Positions 26,057 to 34,097 of a stretch of 63,152 bases of DNA are shown here, in pieces; positions within the stretch are counted from its first letter, which is position 1, and every line of letters begins with the position of its first letter. The notes under the pieces are model-generated. The model had not been told where the DNA came from. It ran no database searches and saw only the letters and a list, made by a program, of their open reading frames with translations. A program made the translations under genes and the position numbers. This DNA comes from Gordonia sp. (in: high G+C Gram-positive bacteria) (GTDB lineage: Bacteria; Actinomycetota; Actinomycetes; Mycobacteriales; Mycobacteriaceae): positions 1 to 63,152 of the forward strand of contig NZ_JAGQTN010000272.1 of NCBI RefSeq assembly GCF_020438995.1, given 5' to 3'.

Positions 26057-27333
26057 GCACATCTCTCGAAAGCAGCTGGGTGAGCGATACTTTCGGTGTC
26101 CTGCTGGGCGGTGACGGTATCGGCGACCTGGTACGGCTGGGCCTGCGCCGCAACCCCAAGCGGGCACACCTGCTGGTGTCGACGGTGCTGGGCAAGCATA
26201 TTCCCACCGACCCGGCTCTCGTGCGTGGTGCCGCGGATCGGCTCGCCGATCTGGTCATCGAACATATTGGTGTGGAAAAGTCATCTGCTGCAACGGTTCT
26301 GGGATTCGCCGAGACGGCCACCGGGCTGGGTCACTGCGTCGCCGACCGGATGGGTGCGGCCTGTTACCTGCATTCGACACGGCGGTGCGCCGGCGGGGTG
26401 AGCGTCACCGCGACATTCGAGGAGGGGCATTCGCACGCCACCACCCACTTCATCGAACCCACCGACGCCGCACTGTTCACCCCCGATGCGCCGGGCACCG
26501 AGGTGCCGCTGGTACTCGTCGACGACGAGATCTCCACCGGCGCCACCGCCTTGGAGGCGATAGCCGCACTGCACCAGCAGTATCCGCGGCCGTCGTACGT
26601 CGTGGCCTCGCTGGTGGACATGCGAGATGCCGACCAGCAGCGGCAGTGCGAGGTCGATGCGGCCGAGTTGGGTGTAAGCGTCGAGTTCGTCGCCCTCGCG
26701 CACGGAAGTATCGATCTTCCGAAGGGATTCACCGACGAGGTGTGTGCGCTGGCTGCACCCGCACTCAATCCCGTCGGGCCTGTCACGGGAAGCCTGGAGA
26801 CGGTCCGGATTCCCTGGCCCGCAGAGGTTCCGGACGGCGGTCGGCACGGGTTCCTCCGTACCGATGGTCCGGCATTCGGCGAGGCCACCGCCGCGGTGAG
26901 TGCCGCCATCGCCGGAGTACTCGACACGTCGGCGCCGGCTGTGGTGGTCGGGCACGAGGAGTTCATGTACCTACCGCTATGCGTGGCCGAATATCTTGCG
27001 CAGGAGGGATTTACGGTGCGCTATCAGACATCGACGCGCTCACCCGCATATGTCCTCGACGAGCCGGGGTACCCGCTGCGGCGTGGCTTCGAGTTCCCCG
27101 CTCCCGAGGGGGACCACAGCGCGAAACGTTATCTCTACAACGCGGTGGTCGACGCCGCCGACCCGCGGGGTTCTCAGGTGGTGTTCGTGTGTGACCGGCC
27201 CGCCGACACCGACGAGTTGTACGGCTCCGGCGGCCTGGCCGATGTGCTGGCCCGTGCCGGACACAATGTGATTGTGGCCGTGGTGGATACACCGTCCCAA
27301 CAGACACTGCGCGCAGCCAGGGAGGCACTATGA
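26053..27333 (+). CDS. Phosphoribosyltransferase with TRSP domain (PRTase_2-TRSP)
   Basis: A 426-residue protein. The type I phosphoribosyltransferase PRPP loop LVDDEISTGAT lies at about 155-165. A C-terminal TRSP domain contains the eponymous TSTRSP segment near residue 323 and, later, a conserved VFVCDRPADTDELYG. The enzyme should attach a phosphoribosyl group to a base-like acceptor. The PRTase_2/TRSP pair is found essentially only in Ter biosynthetic operons. The start is GTG, whose TGA overlap with the lyase gene (GTGA) implies translational coupling. Confidence 0.88.
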   Translation: MSTSLESSWVSDTFGVLLGGDGIGDLVRLGLRRNPKRAHLLVSTVLGKHIPTDPALVRGAADRLADLVIEHIGVEKSSAATVLGFAETATGLGHCVADRMGAACYLHSTRRCAGGVSVTATFEEGHSHATTHFIEPTDAALFTPDAPGTEVPLVLVDDEISTGATALEAIAALHQQYPRPSYVVASLVDMRDADQQRQCEVDAAELGVSVEFVALAHGSIDLPKGFTDEVCALAAPALNPVGPVTGSLETVRIPWPAEVPDGGRHGFLRTDGPAFGEATAAVSAAIAGVLDTSAPAVVVGHEEFMYLPLCVAEYLAQEGFTVRYQTSTRSPAYVLDEPGYPLRRGFEFPAPEGDHSAKRYLYNAVVDAADPRGSQVVFVCDRPADTDELYGSGGLADVLARAGHNVIVAVVDTPSQQTLRAAREAL

Positions 27334-28460
27334 CCACGCCACCGCTGACCGGCCCTGACTTCGGCTCTTACGCCGCGGGGGAGGTGACATGGCTGCTCAA
27401 GGATCTGTCCCACGTCGCGCTCGAAGGTGATATCGCCGACCGGGAACGGGCCATCCAGTCGGGCCGGGCACACTACGCCGAATCGCTGCCGGTGGAGTTC
27501 CAGCCGGACGAGGAGTACCAGAAGCTGTTCCGCACAGCGCTGTCCGAGAGCGCCGACCGGCTCGCCACCGCCATCGGCGCCGTCACCGACCTGCTGATCA
27601 CCGACAGAGTTGCCAAGTCCGGGGCTACTGATCTGACCCTGGTGTCGCTGGCCCGGGCCGGCACCCCGGTGGGAATCCTCATGCGCCGCTGGGCGGCCCG
27701 CATCCATGGGCTCGACCTGCCGCACTACACCATCTCGATCGTCCGGGACCGCGGTATCGACTCGGTGGCGCTCGACTACATCGTTTCCCGGCACCGTCCG
27801 GAGTCGGTGGTGTTCGTCGATGGCTGGACCGGAAAGGGCGCCATCGCAAAGGAACTCACCGCCGCACTCGCCGAGTACGCGGCGGCCGGCGGTCCGGTTC
27901 TGTCCGACGACCTGGCCGTCCTCGCCGACCCCGGATACTGCGTGCGCACCTTCGGTACCCGCGACGATTTCCTCATCGCCTCGGCCTGCCTCAATTCGAC
28001 GGTGTCCGGGCTGGTATCACGTACGGTGCTCAACAGCGACTACATCGGGCCCGGAGAATTCCACGGCGCCAAGTTCTACCGCGACCTGACCCCCTACGAC
28101 GTGTCGAATCTGTTGCTGGACACGGTCGCCGACCGATTCACCGCGGTCCGTGACGCGGCCGCGCGGCAGTGCGCCGACGTGCTGGCCTCCGACCGGGAAC
28201 CCACCTGGGCCGGCTGGCATTCCATCGAGAAGATTCAACACGAGTACGGCCTCGGGTCCATCAACTTCGTCAAACCCGGTGTGGGAGAAACCACCCGGGT
28301 CCTGCTGCGGCGGGTGCCGTGGAAGATCCTCGTCGACGCACCCGACCGTCCCGAACACGACCACATCCGGCTGCTGGCCGCCCAGCGCGACGTCCCCGTC
28401 GAAGTAGTGCACGGACTGGCGTACTCGTGTGTCGGACTGATCAAGGAGAACACCGAATGA
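27330..28460 (+). CDS. Ter-operon PRTase/StiP-like protein with PELOTA domain
   Basis: A 376-residue protein. The N-terminal two thirds is the family described either as a phosphoribosyltransferase (PRTase_1) or as cysteine protease StiP; it has a PRPP-loop-like VVFVDGWTGKGA near residue 168. The last ~85 residues resemble the PELOTA RNA-binding fold (INFVKPGVGETTRVLLRR). In Ter operons it accompanies the TRSP-type PRTase, as here, and is predicted to act on a ribonucleoside or RNA-linked substrate. The start ATG overlaps the preceding stop by four bases. The PRPP-like loop supports the transferase reading over protease. Confidence 0.82.
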   Translation: MTTPPLTGPDFGSYAAGEVTWLLKDLSHVALEGDIADRERAIQSGRAHYAESLPVEFQPDEEYQKLFRTALSESADRLATAIGAVTDLLITDRVAKSGATDLTLVSLARAGTPVGILMRRWAARIHGLDLPHYTISIVRDRGIDSVALDYIVSRHRPESVVFVDGWTGKGAIAKELTAALAEYAAAGGPVLSDDLAVLADPGYCVRTFGTRDDFLIASACLNSTVSGLVSRTVLNSDYIGPGEFHGAKFYRDLTPYDVSNLLLDTVADRFTAVRDAAARQCADVLASDREPTWAGWHSIEKIQHEYGLGSINFVKPGVGETTRVLLRRVPWKILVDAPDRPEHDHIRLLAAQRDVPVEVVHGLAYSCVGLIKENTE

Positions 28461-29293
28461 CCGTGCCGCTCATAGCAACCGATCTCGACCGCACCATGAT
28501 TTTCTCGAAGGCCGCGATGGGGCCCGAGCAGTTCGGCAGACTCGACCTGCGATGCGTCGAGATCCACGAGGACGCGCCACTGTCGTTCATGACGGCCGAC
28601 GCCGTCGACCTGCTCGACGCGCTGGCCGCGGCGGCACCGGTAGTGCCGGTGACCACCCGAACTCCCAAGCAGTACCGGCGGATCGCACTGCCCGGCAGAC
28701 CATTCCGGTATGCCGTGGTGTCCAGTGGCGGCAGGATCATCACCGACGGCGCCGACGACAAGTCCTGGCGCGCCCACATCGACAGCCAATTATCCGGTGC
28801 GGGAGCCGACCTCGGCACCGTCGTCGCAGAACTCGAATCGCGGATCGATCAAGCGTGGGTCAAGAAGTTCCGCATCGCCGACGAGCTGTTCTGCTACATC
28901 GTCGTCCGTACCGAACGGCAACCGGCCGGGTTCCTGGCCGACTGGACAGGCTGGTGCGCCGAGCGTGGCTGGACCGTATCGCAGCAGGGCCGCAAGATCT
29001 ACGCCCAGCCAGCCACCGTCACCAAGAGCGCGGCGCTGGCCGAGGTGCGGCGCAGACTCATCGACGACGGCACCCTGGCCGCGGCGGCGCCCGTGCTCGC
29101 CGCCGGTGACGGACTGCTCGACGCCGACCTGCTCGAGGCCGCGGACCGAGGGATCCGGCCCGCGCACGGCGAACTGCACGAACTGGACTTCCAGCGCGAC
29201 CACGTGCGCGTAACCGAGACGGTCGGCGCGCTGGCCGGTGAAGAGATCCTCGCCTGGTTCCACGCCGCGATACCCGGCGAAAGCGCCGCCTGA
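28457..29293 (+). CDS. HAD-superfamily hydrolase of the Ter metabolite operon
   Basis: A 278-residue HAD phosphatase. Motif I is ATDLDRT (residues 7-13, catalytic Asp pair D9/D11), motif II is VTTRT (around 60), and motif IV is AGDGLLDADLL near 215. A cap domain lies between motifs II and IV. It probably removes a phosphate from the product of the two PRTases. The start overlaps the previous stop by four bases. It is followed by a ~108-bp gap before the double-TerD gene. Confidence 0.87.
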   Translation: MTVPLIATDLDRTMIFSKAAMGPEQFGRLDLRCVEIHEDAPLSFMTADAVDLLDALAAAAPVVPVTTRTPKQYRRIALPGRPFRYAVVSSGGRIITDGADDKSWRAHIDSQLSGAGADLGTVVAELESRIDQAWVKKFRIADELFCYIVVRTERQPAGFLADWTGWCAERGWTVSQQGRKIYAQPATVTKSAALAEVRRRLIDDGTLAAAAPVLAAGDGLLDADLLEAADRGIRPAHGELHELDFQRDHVRVTETVGALAGEEILAWFHAAIPGESAA

Positions 29294-29401
29294 TCGACCC
29301 GCCCGACCCGCCATGCCGCACTTGCCCGAATCGTGACTTGGGAGACATGCCCTAGGGTGGTCGGCAACACCTGCGACACCAAACCTGAGGGAGCCGCCAT
29401 C

Positions 29402-30718
29402 GTGACCGCATTGTCGAAGGGGCAGAACGCCCCGCTGCCGACACCCGACGTCGTCCTGTCCGTCGAGATCGGCACCGCTGCCGACGTGTCCGCCCTGCTG
29501 GTCACCCCTTCCGGCAAGGTGCGTACCGACAACGACTTCGTGTTCTTCAACCAGCCCACCGGCCCCGGCGTGCGGCTGGTCCCCGGTGCAGGCCTGGCGC
29601 AACTGCACATCAACACCGGCCAGGTCCCGGCCGAGATCGACGCGATCCGCGCCGTGATCACCCTCGACGACGCGTCGTCGTCGTTCGGGAGGTTCGCCGC
29701 GCCCACCGCCCGCGTCAGCGATACCTCCGGACGCGAGCTGTATTCGTACACGATCGGCGAGTTGTCGTCGGAGTCGGTGGTCATTGCCCTGGAGATCTAC
29801 CGCCGCAATACCGACTGGAAGGTACGGGCCGTCGGACAGGGCTACGCGGGCGGATTCGCCGACCTGGTCCGCGATCACGGGGTGAGCGTCGACGACGCAC
29901 CGGCACCGCCTCCCGCGCCGGCACCGGCCTACCAGCAGCCCGCACCCGCGCCGTCGTACCCGCAGCCCGCACCCGCGCCGTCGTACCAGCAGCCCGCGCC
30001 CGCATCGTCGTACCAGCAGCCCGCGCCGGCACCGGCCTACCAACAGCCCGCCCCCGCATACCAGCCTCCGCAGTCGTTCCCGCCTCCCACAGGGACACCC
30101 GCCGGGTACGGTCCGCCGCCCGAGATCAGTCTCAGCAAGAGCCGGCCCGTCAGCCTGGTCAAGGGTCAGAAGGTGACCCTGCGCAAGGAGGGTGGCGTCA
30201 AACTCACCGACGTGCAGATGGGACTGGGCTGGGACCCGGCGCAGGCCAAGTCGATGTTCGGGCGCAGCCGGGCCAGCTCGATCGACCTCGACGCCTCGGT
30301 GCTGATGTACTCGCAGGGCCGCTGCGTCGACGTCGTCTACTTCGGGCAACTCAAGAGCAAAGACTTCTCGATCCAGCATTCGGGCGACAACCTCACCGGC
30401 GAGGGTGACGGCGACGACGAGTCGGTGACCGTCGCGCTGCACAACGTCGCACCCAGCATCGACGCGCTCGTCTTCATCGTCACCTCGTACCGCGGTCAGA
30501 CGTTCGAGGAGGTCGACAACGCCTACTGCAGGCTCGTCGATCTGACCACCGGCGCCGAACTGGCCCGCTACACCCTGCGTGGCGGAATGCCGTACACGGG
30601 TGTGACGATGGCCGTCATCAAACGGGAGGCCGGCGACTGGAAACTCACCGCCCTCGGTGACGGATTCCAGGGCAAGACCCCGAAAGACGCTCTGCCGCAC
30701 GTCCAGAAATACGTGTAG
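29402..30718 (+). CDS. Double TerD-domain protein with Pro/Gln-rich linker
   Basis: A 438-residue fusion. Residues 1-165 form a TerD domain (DNDFVFFNQ, SSESVVIALEIYRRNTDWK) whose calcium loop is degenerate. Residues 166-238 are a PAP/YQQPAP repeat linker. Residues 240-438 are a second TerD domain carrying the full calcium loop DNLTGEGDGDDE. It thus joins one inactive-looking and one canonical domain, as do the two stand-alone TerD proteins of this locus. The GTG start is preceded by GGGAG at eight bases. It may have its own promoter but probably also receives read-through from the metabolite operon. Confidence 0.85.
   Translation: MTALSKGQNAPLPTPDVVLSVEIGTAADVSALLVTPSGKVRTDNDFVFFNQPTGPGVRLVPGAGLAQLHINTGQVPAEIDAIRAVITLDDASSSFGRFAAPTARVSDTSGRELYSYTIGELSSESVVIALEIYRRNTDWKVRAVGQGYAGGFADLVRDHGVSVDDAPAPPPAPAPAYQQPAPAPSYPQPAPAPSYQQPAPASSYQQPAPAPAYQQPAPAYQPPQSFPPPTGTPAGYGPPPEISLSKSRPVSLVKGQKVTLRKEGGVKLTDVQMGLGWDPAQAKSMFGRSRASSIDLDASVLMYSQGRCVDVVYFGQLKSKDFSIQHSGDNLTGEGDGDDESVTVALHNVAPSIDALVFIVTSYRGQTFEEVDNAYCRLVDLTTGAELARYTLRGGMPYTGVTMAVIKREAGDWKLTALGDGFQGKTPKDALPHVQKYV
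29930..30069. repeat. Degenerate 27-bp repeats encoding the TerD linker
   Basis: About five imperfect units encoding QQPAPAPSY-like peptides between the two TerD domains. They are coding repeats, not a CRISPR. Confidence 0.75.
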
Positions 30719-30722
30719 TATC

Positions 30723-30773
30723 TTTCGCCGGTTGAGTCACCAGGGCATTGCCTTAGTGACTCAACCGGCGAAA
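30723..30773. terminator. Bidirectional terminator, 18-bp stem
   Basis: Bases 30723-30740 pair perfectly with 30756-30773 around a 15-base loop, between the converging double-TerD gene (stop 30718) and the serine hydrolase gene (stop 30780). The plus-strand side is followed by a short A-run, which gives a U-run to minus-strand transcripts. Confidence 0.8.
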
Positions 30774-30779
30774 AGGCCG

Positions 30780-31982
30780 TCAGCCGAGGGCGTCGTAGAA
30801 GGCTGTTTCGAGCTCCATGTACTTGGTGAACGAGGTCGGATCGCCGAACGGCAGGATCTGGGTGGCCCAGTAGCCGCCGAAACCGTTCTCGCGGTCGATC
30901 CAGTAGAACAGGTTGGCCAGACCCGCCCAGCCCTGCGCGCCCGCCGGACGTCCGGTGGGGGCCTTCTCGTTGTTGATCATGAACGGCAGCGACCACGACT
31001 TGGACTGTCCGGGGAAGAATTCCGCGGTGTTCGACAGCGACGGGATCACGCCGGGCAGTTCGGTCACCGGCAGGTCACCGAGGTGGTTCTGCACGGCCAT
31101 CTCGACGGTCGACTCGGCCAGCACCCGGCCGTTCGCGCCCGCACCGTCGTTGAGCCACATCCGGATGAACTTCATGTAGTCGCCGACGGTGCCGTACAGC
31201 CCGTGACCGCCCATGTCGACCTCGGGCGGCGACGGCAGTTCCAGGTCCATCGGAGTGAGCGAGCCATCGTCGCCGCGGGCGTGGATCTCAGCCAGGCGCG
31301 GCCGGAAGTCGTCGCGCAGTTCGAAACTCACGTTCTCGATGCCGAGCGGGGCAAAGATCTTCTCTGCGAACACAGCTCCGAGACGCTTACCGGTGATGCC
31401 TTCGACGACCTGCCCGACCCAGTCGATGTTGGTGCCGTACTGCCAGCGCTCGCCCGGATCGAACAGCAGCGGCGTGGTGAGCGCGGCCATCGTGGCGGTG
31501 ATGACGCTGGGCTGGCCGTGTTCCTCAGCCAACTTGCAGTAGTTGACGTCGAAGAAATCGTAGCCGAAACCGCCTGTGTGCGTGAGCAGTTGGCGGGTGG
31601 TGGGCACCGACTTGGGCGCACGCTGCACCGGGTTGCCGGCGTCGTCGAATCCTTCGAGGACCTGCAGTTCGCCGATCTTCGGTGCGTAGTCGGAGGCGGG
31701 TGCGTCGAGGTCGAGTTGACCGGCCTCGACGAGCTGCAGCGCGGCGGTCGCGGTGAACGCCTTGGTGGTGGAGAAGATGGCGAACACGTCGTCGGTGGTG
31801 ATCGCATTATCTGTGCCGAGACGACGTACCCCCGCGGCACCCTCGTAGATGTTGCCGTCGCGGTCGGTCACCATCGCGACGACGCCGGGGACGCGGGCGT
31901 CGCCCTCGACGGCCGAGGCGAGCACGGCATCTGCCGCGGACGTGAACGCGGCCTGGTCTAGGGCCGGGGAGGCGCTGGTCAT
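30780..31982 (-). CDS. Serine hydrolase, class C beta-lactamase/esterase family
   Basis: A 400-residue enzyme with the penicillin-binding-protein-like SxxK motif STTK at 71-74, [12 protein letters not shown] near 135, and WQYGTNIDW containing the family's catalytic Tyr. There is no signal peptide, so it is cytosolic and more likely an EstB-type esterase or amidase than a true beta-lactamase. AGGGGA eight bases upstream fixes the ATG. A TATAAG -10-like element lies in the 259-bp upstream gap. The substrate cannot be predicted. Confidence 0.85.
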   Translation of the reverse strand: MTSASPALDQAAFTSAADAVLASAVEGDARVPGVVAMVTDRDGNIYEGAAGVRRLGTDNAITTDDVFAIFSTTKAFTATAALQLVEAGQLDLDAPASDYAPKIGELQVLEGFDDAGNPVQRAPKSVPTTRQLLTHTGGFGYDFFDVNYCKLAEEHGQPSVITATMAALTTPLLFDPGERWQYGTNIDWVGQVVEGITGKRLGAVFAEKIFAPLGIENVSFELRDDFRPRLAEIHARGDDGSLTPMDLELPSPPEVDMGGHGLYGTVGDYMKFIRMWLNDGAGANGRVLAESTVEMAVQNHLGDLPVTELPGVIPSLSNTAEFFPGQSKSWSLPFMINNEKAPTGRPAGAQGWAGLANLFYWIDRENGFGGYWATQILPFGDPTSFTKYMELETAFYDALG

Positions 31983-32160
31983 GATGTGAAATCCCCTCAC
32001 GAAGGTTGTGTGACTGGTTAGCTGTACTTATAAACTCGGGTAGCCGGTGGCCGTGTCTCGTGTGGCCGGCGGCCGCGTCATCGAGTGCGGCCTGCCAGGC
32101 AGGCGCCGACTCCGTCCGTGTAGGACACCACACGACGCGCTGCTGCGGGCAAGGTTTGGT

Positions 32161-32190
32161 CCGGTTGGACCAGGAATTTTGTCCAACCGG
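32161..32190. terminator. Hairpin between marR and the serine hydrolase gene
   Basis: A perfect 10-bp inverted repeat (ccggttggac / gtccaaccgg) around a 10-base loop, about 52 bases downstream of the minus-strand marR stop. It is probably the marR terminator, although a protein-binding site for the hydrolase promoter is possible. Confidence 0.5.
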
Positions 32191-32241
32191 CCAGGTCGTT
32201 CCCTGCCACTTCGTCGTGTCGCGTCCCATCACCACACGGCG

Positions 32242-32694
32242 TCACCACACCGGACGGGGAGTGCCGTCGCCCGCGAGGTCATCGAGCATGCCGGTGAACG
32301 ATTTCAGTGCGACCGGACCCCACCGGGTTTCCAGCCGCTCGACCTCGGCCGCGGCTGTGCGCGACGCGGCGCGGGTGACCTGCCGCCCACGGGCGGTGAG
32401 TTCGATGATCGAGGCCCGACGGTCGGCTGGATCGGGCCGGCGCGCGACGTATCCATCGCGCACTAGGGCATCGACGATGGCCGACGCCGACTGTTTGGTG
32501 ATGCCGAGGTGTTCGGCGAGCTGATTGATCGACGCGCCGGCACCGGAGATGCGGGCGAACACCAGGCCATACACGGGCCGCAGTCCGGGGTGACCGGAAG
32601 CGATCACGGCATCGTTTATCCGTTCGGCCACAGCCGAACTCGCCCGCATCAGTAGTAGCGACAATTCCTCCGCCCGAACAGCACGCCTTGACAT
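32242..32694 (-). CDS. MarR-family transcriptional regulator
   Basis: A 150-residue winged-helix repressor: recognition helix region INQLAEHLGITKQSASAIV (about 56-74) and the wing DPADRRASIIELT (about 87-99) typical of MarR. It is divergent from a cupin gene with a 65-bp shared region containing a perfect inverted repeat, so it probably represses itself and the cupin gene. The ligand is unknown. Confidence 0.88.
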   Translation of the reverse strand: MSRRAVRAEELSLLLMRASSAVAERINDAVIASGHPGLRPVYGLVFARISGAGASINQLAEHLGITKQSASAIVDALVRDGYVARRPDPADRRASIIELTARGRQVTRAASRTAAAEVERLETRWGPVALKSFTGMLDDLAGDGTPRPVW

Positions 32695-32721
32695 ATAGAC
32701 AGCTTAACTGACTTAATTATG

Positions 32722-32738
32722 GACAGTTAGACTGTCTA
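32722..32738. promoter_or_regulatory. Putative MarR operator
   Basis: The perfect inverted repeat gacagt-tag-actgtc (32722-32736) overlaps a second palindrome, tagac-t-gtcta (32728-32738), in the marR/cupin divergent gap and close to the cupin start. Size and position fit a MarR dimer site. Confidence 0.6.
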
Positions 32739-32759
32739 TTCTATTCGGAGGTTCCCGAC

Positions 32760-33134
32760 ATGCCCGTATTCACCATGACCGACGCCAGGCCGCACGAGAT
32801 GCACGGTGCTCGATTCGAGTCGGTGGTCGCGCCATCGGCCGGCAGCACCGAACTGTGCGCCTGGCGCACCACCGTCACCCCCGGAACCGCCGGGCAACCA
32901 CACACCGTCGACCACGAGGAGGTGTTCCTGGTACTCGCCGGAACCCCCACCATCACCCTCGACGGAACGCCGACGCGCGTGGCGTCGGGATCGGTGATCT
33001 TCGCGCCCGCGGGCAGCAGCGTCAAGCTCGACAACGACTCGGAAACCGAAGCGCAGCTGTGGGTCACGACGGTCGTCGGACTGACCGCGACCACCCCGAC
33101 CGGCGACCGGATCGTGCCGCCCTGGACCCTGTAG
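32760..33134 (+). CDS. Small cupin-domain protein
   Basis: A 124-residue single-domain cupin. Motif 1 is QPHTVDHEEVFLVLAG (His and Glu metal ligands, residues 46-61) and motif 2 region is VIFAPAGSSVKL (about 79-90). Such proteins bind a metal and either bind or convert a small molecule. It is divergent from marR and preceded by a strong GGAGG. It may detoxify or sense the MarR ligand; the exact activity is unknown. Confidence 0.83.
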   Translation: MPVFTMTDARPHEMHGARFESVVAPSAGSTELCAWRTTVTPGTAGQPHTVDHEEVFLVLAGTPTITLDGTPTRVASGSVIFAPAGSSVKLDNDSETEAQLWVTTVVGLTATTPTGDRIVPPWTL

Positions 33135-33294
33135 TCCCGGCGCACCATTGAGGTAAATCGTTAGTAAGCCTTAGCATAAATCCCCCGGATTTGCTATCTA
33201 CAATTTCTTGGTTCACTGACGTAACATGGCCGAGGGTTTGCGCAGCCGCGCGGACACGATCATCCGATCGACCGGAACACACGTAGGGGATTTC

Positions 33295-33942
33295 ATGCAT
33301 CAGGTCTTTCGACGCTCCGCCGCTGCCGCAGCCGCGGTAGCCGCCACCGCACTCATTGTCGCCGGTTGCGGCGACGACAACGACGACAACGCCTCGTCCT
33401 CGGCGGCCTCGTCGGTGCAGGTGTCCGCAGAAGCGAGCGCGGACGCCTCTGCCGGTGCCTCAGCGGGTGCCGACGCCTCCACTTCCGCCGACGCCTCCGC
33501 AGGTAAGGACGTCAAACTGACCGCCGCCGACGGCACCGAGGTGACGCTCACCGGCGCCATCGCGGCCAAGTTCAACGCCGCCACCGACAAGCAGCGGGCC
33601 GACCTCGGCAAGCCGCTGACCGGCGCCGATACCTCCGGCACCAGCGACAGCGGAATGACCTTCCAGCAGTTCGACGGCGGCGTGATCTCGTCCAAGGGCG
33701 ACAACGCCTTCATCACCTGGGGCAAGATCCGCGACGCCTGGAACGTCAAGCGTGACGACACCGGCACCCCGTCGGAGTCGGGCAAGAGCGGCTCCACCGG
33801 ACCGCTCGGCGCGCCAACCAGCGACGAGACCGACGAGGGCGGCCTCAAGCAGTCGACCTTCGAGAACGGCAAGATCACCTGGGATCCCAAGACCGACACC
33901 ACCGAGGTGACCGTCAAGGACAAGGTCGTTCCCGCCAAGTAG
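33295..33942 (+). CDS. LGFP-repeat lipoprotein
   Basis: A 215-residue lipoprotein with a type II signal peptide and lipobox IVAGC (lipidated Cys25). A Ser/Ala/Asp-rich spacer follows, then two LGFP-type repeats (LGKPLTGAD...FDGGVISSKGDNAF and LGAPTSDE...FENGKITWDP). LGFP repeats are common in mycolate-layer actinobacteria and are linked to cell-envelope integrity. AGGGG lies upstream of the ATG. A terminator hairpin follows. Confidence 0.85.
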   Translation: MHQVFRRSAAAAAAVAATALIVAGCGDDNDDNASSSAASSVQVSAEASADASAGASAGADASTSADASAGKDVKLTAADGTEVTLTGAIAAKFNAATDKQRADLGKPLTGADTSGTSDSGMTFQQFDGGVISSKGDNAFITWGKIRDAWNVKRDDTGTPSESGKSGSTGPLGAPTSDETDEGGLKQSTFENGKITWDPKTDTTEVTVKDKVVPAK

Positions 33943-33966
33943 GCACGAGAGCACTACCGCAGCACC

Positions 33967-34004
33967 CCGCAGCCCCACCTCGCTCAGGCGACGTGGGGCT
34001 GCGG
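33967..34004 (+). terminator. Terminator of the LGFP lipoprotein gene
   Basis: A 12-bp perfect stem (ccgcagccccac / gtggggctgcgg) with a 14-base loop, followed by ctttc, 24 bases after the stop. Confidence 0.75.
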
Positions 34005-34031
34005 CTTTCGCTCGGGCCCGCCTTTCGGCTA

Positions 34032-34051
34032 ACTTGAATTGAGGTTCAAGT
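34032..34051. promoter_or_regulatory. MerR-like inverted repeat before the SDR gene
   Basis: The 7-bp arms acttgaa and ttcaagt are separated by 6 bases, 46 bases before the SDR start. The shape resembles MerR-family sites that sit in an over-long promoter spacer. No MerR gene is in the window. Confidence 0.5.
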
Positions 34052-34097
34052 CAGCGGACCGATTCCCGTCGCTTCGCTCGCCCCGGAAGGAAACCCC

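Noticed and set aside
29930-30069. Possible CRISPR-like repeat
   Set aside because: The repeats are contiguous, in frame and encode a Pro/Gln linker. There are no spacers.
30780-31982. Antibiotic-resistance beta-lactamase
   Set aside because: The SxxK motif is present but there is no signal peptide, and the sequence fits the cytosolic esterase-type branch better.
33160-33185. IdeR/DtxR iron-box-like sequence before the LGFP lipoprotein
   Set aside because: Only about half of the 19-bp consensus positions match, so it is not better than chance in an AT-rich gap.
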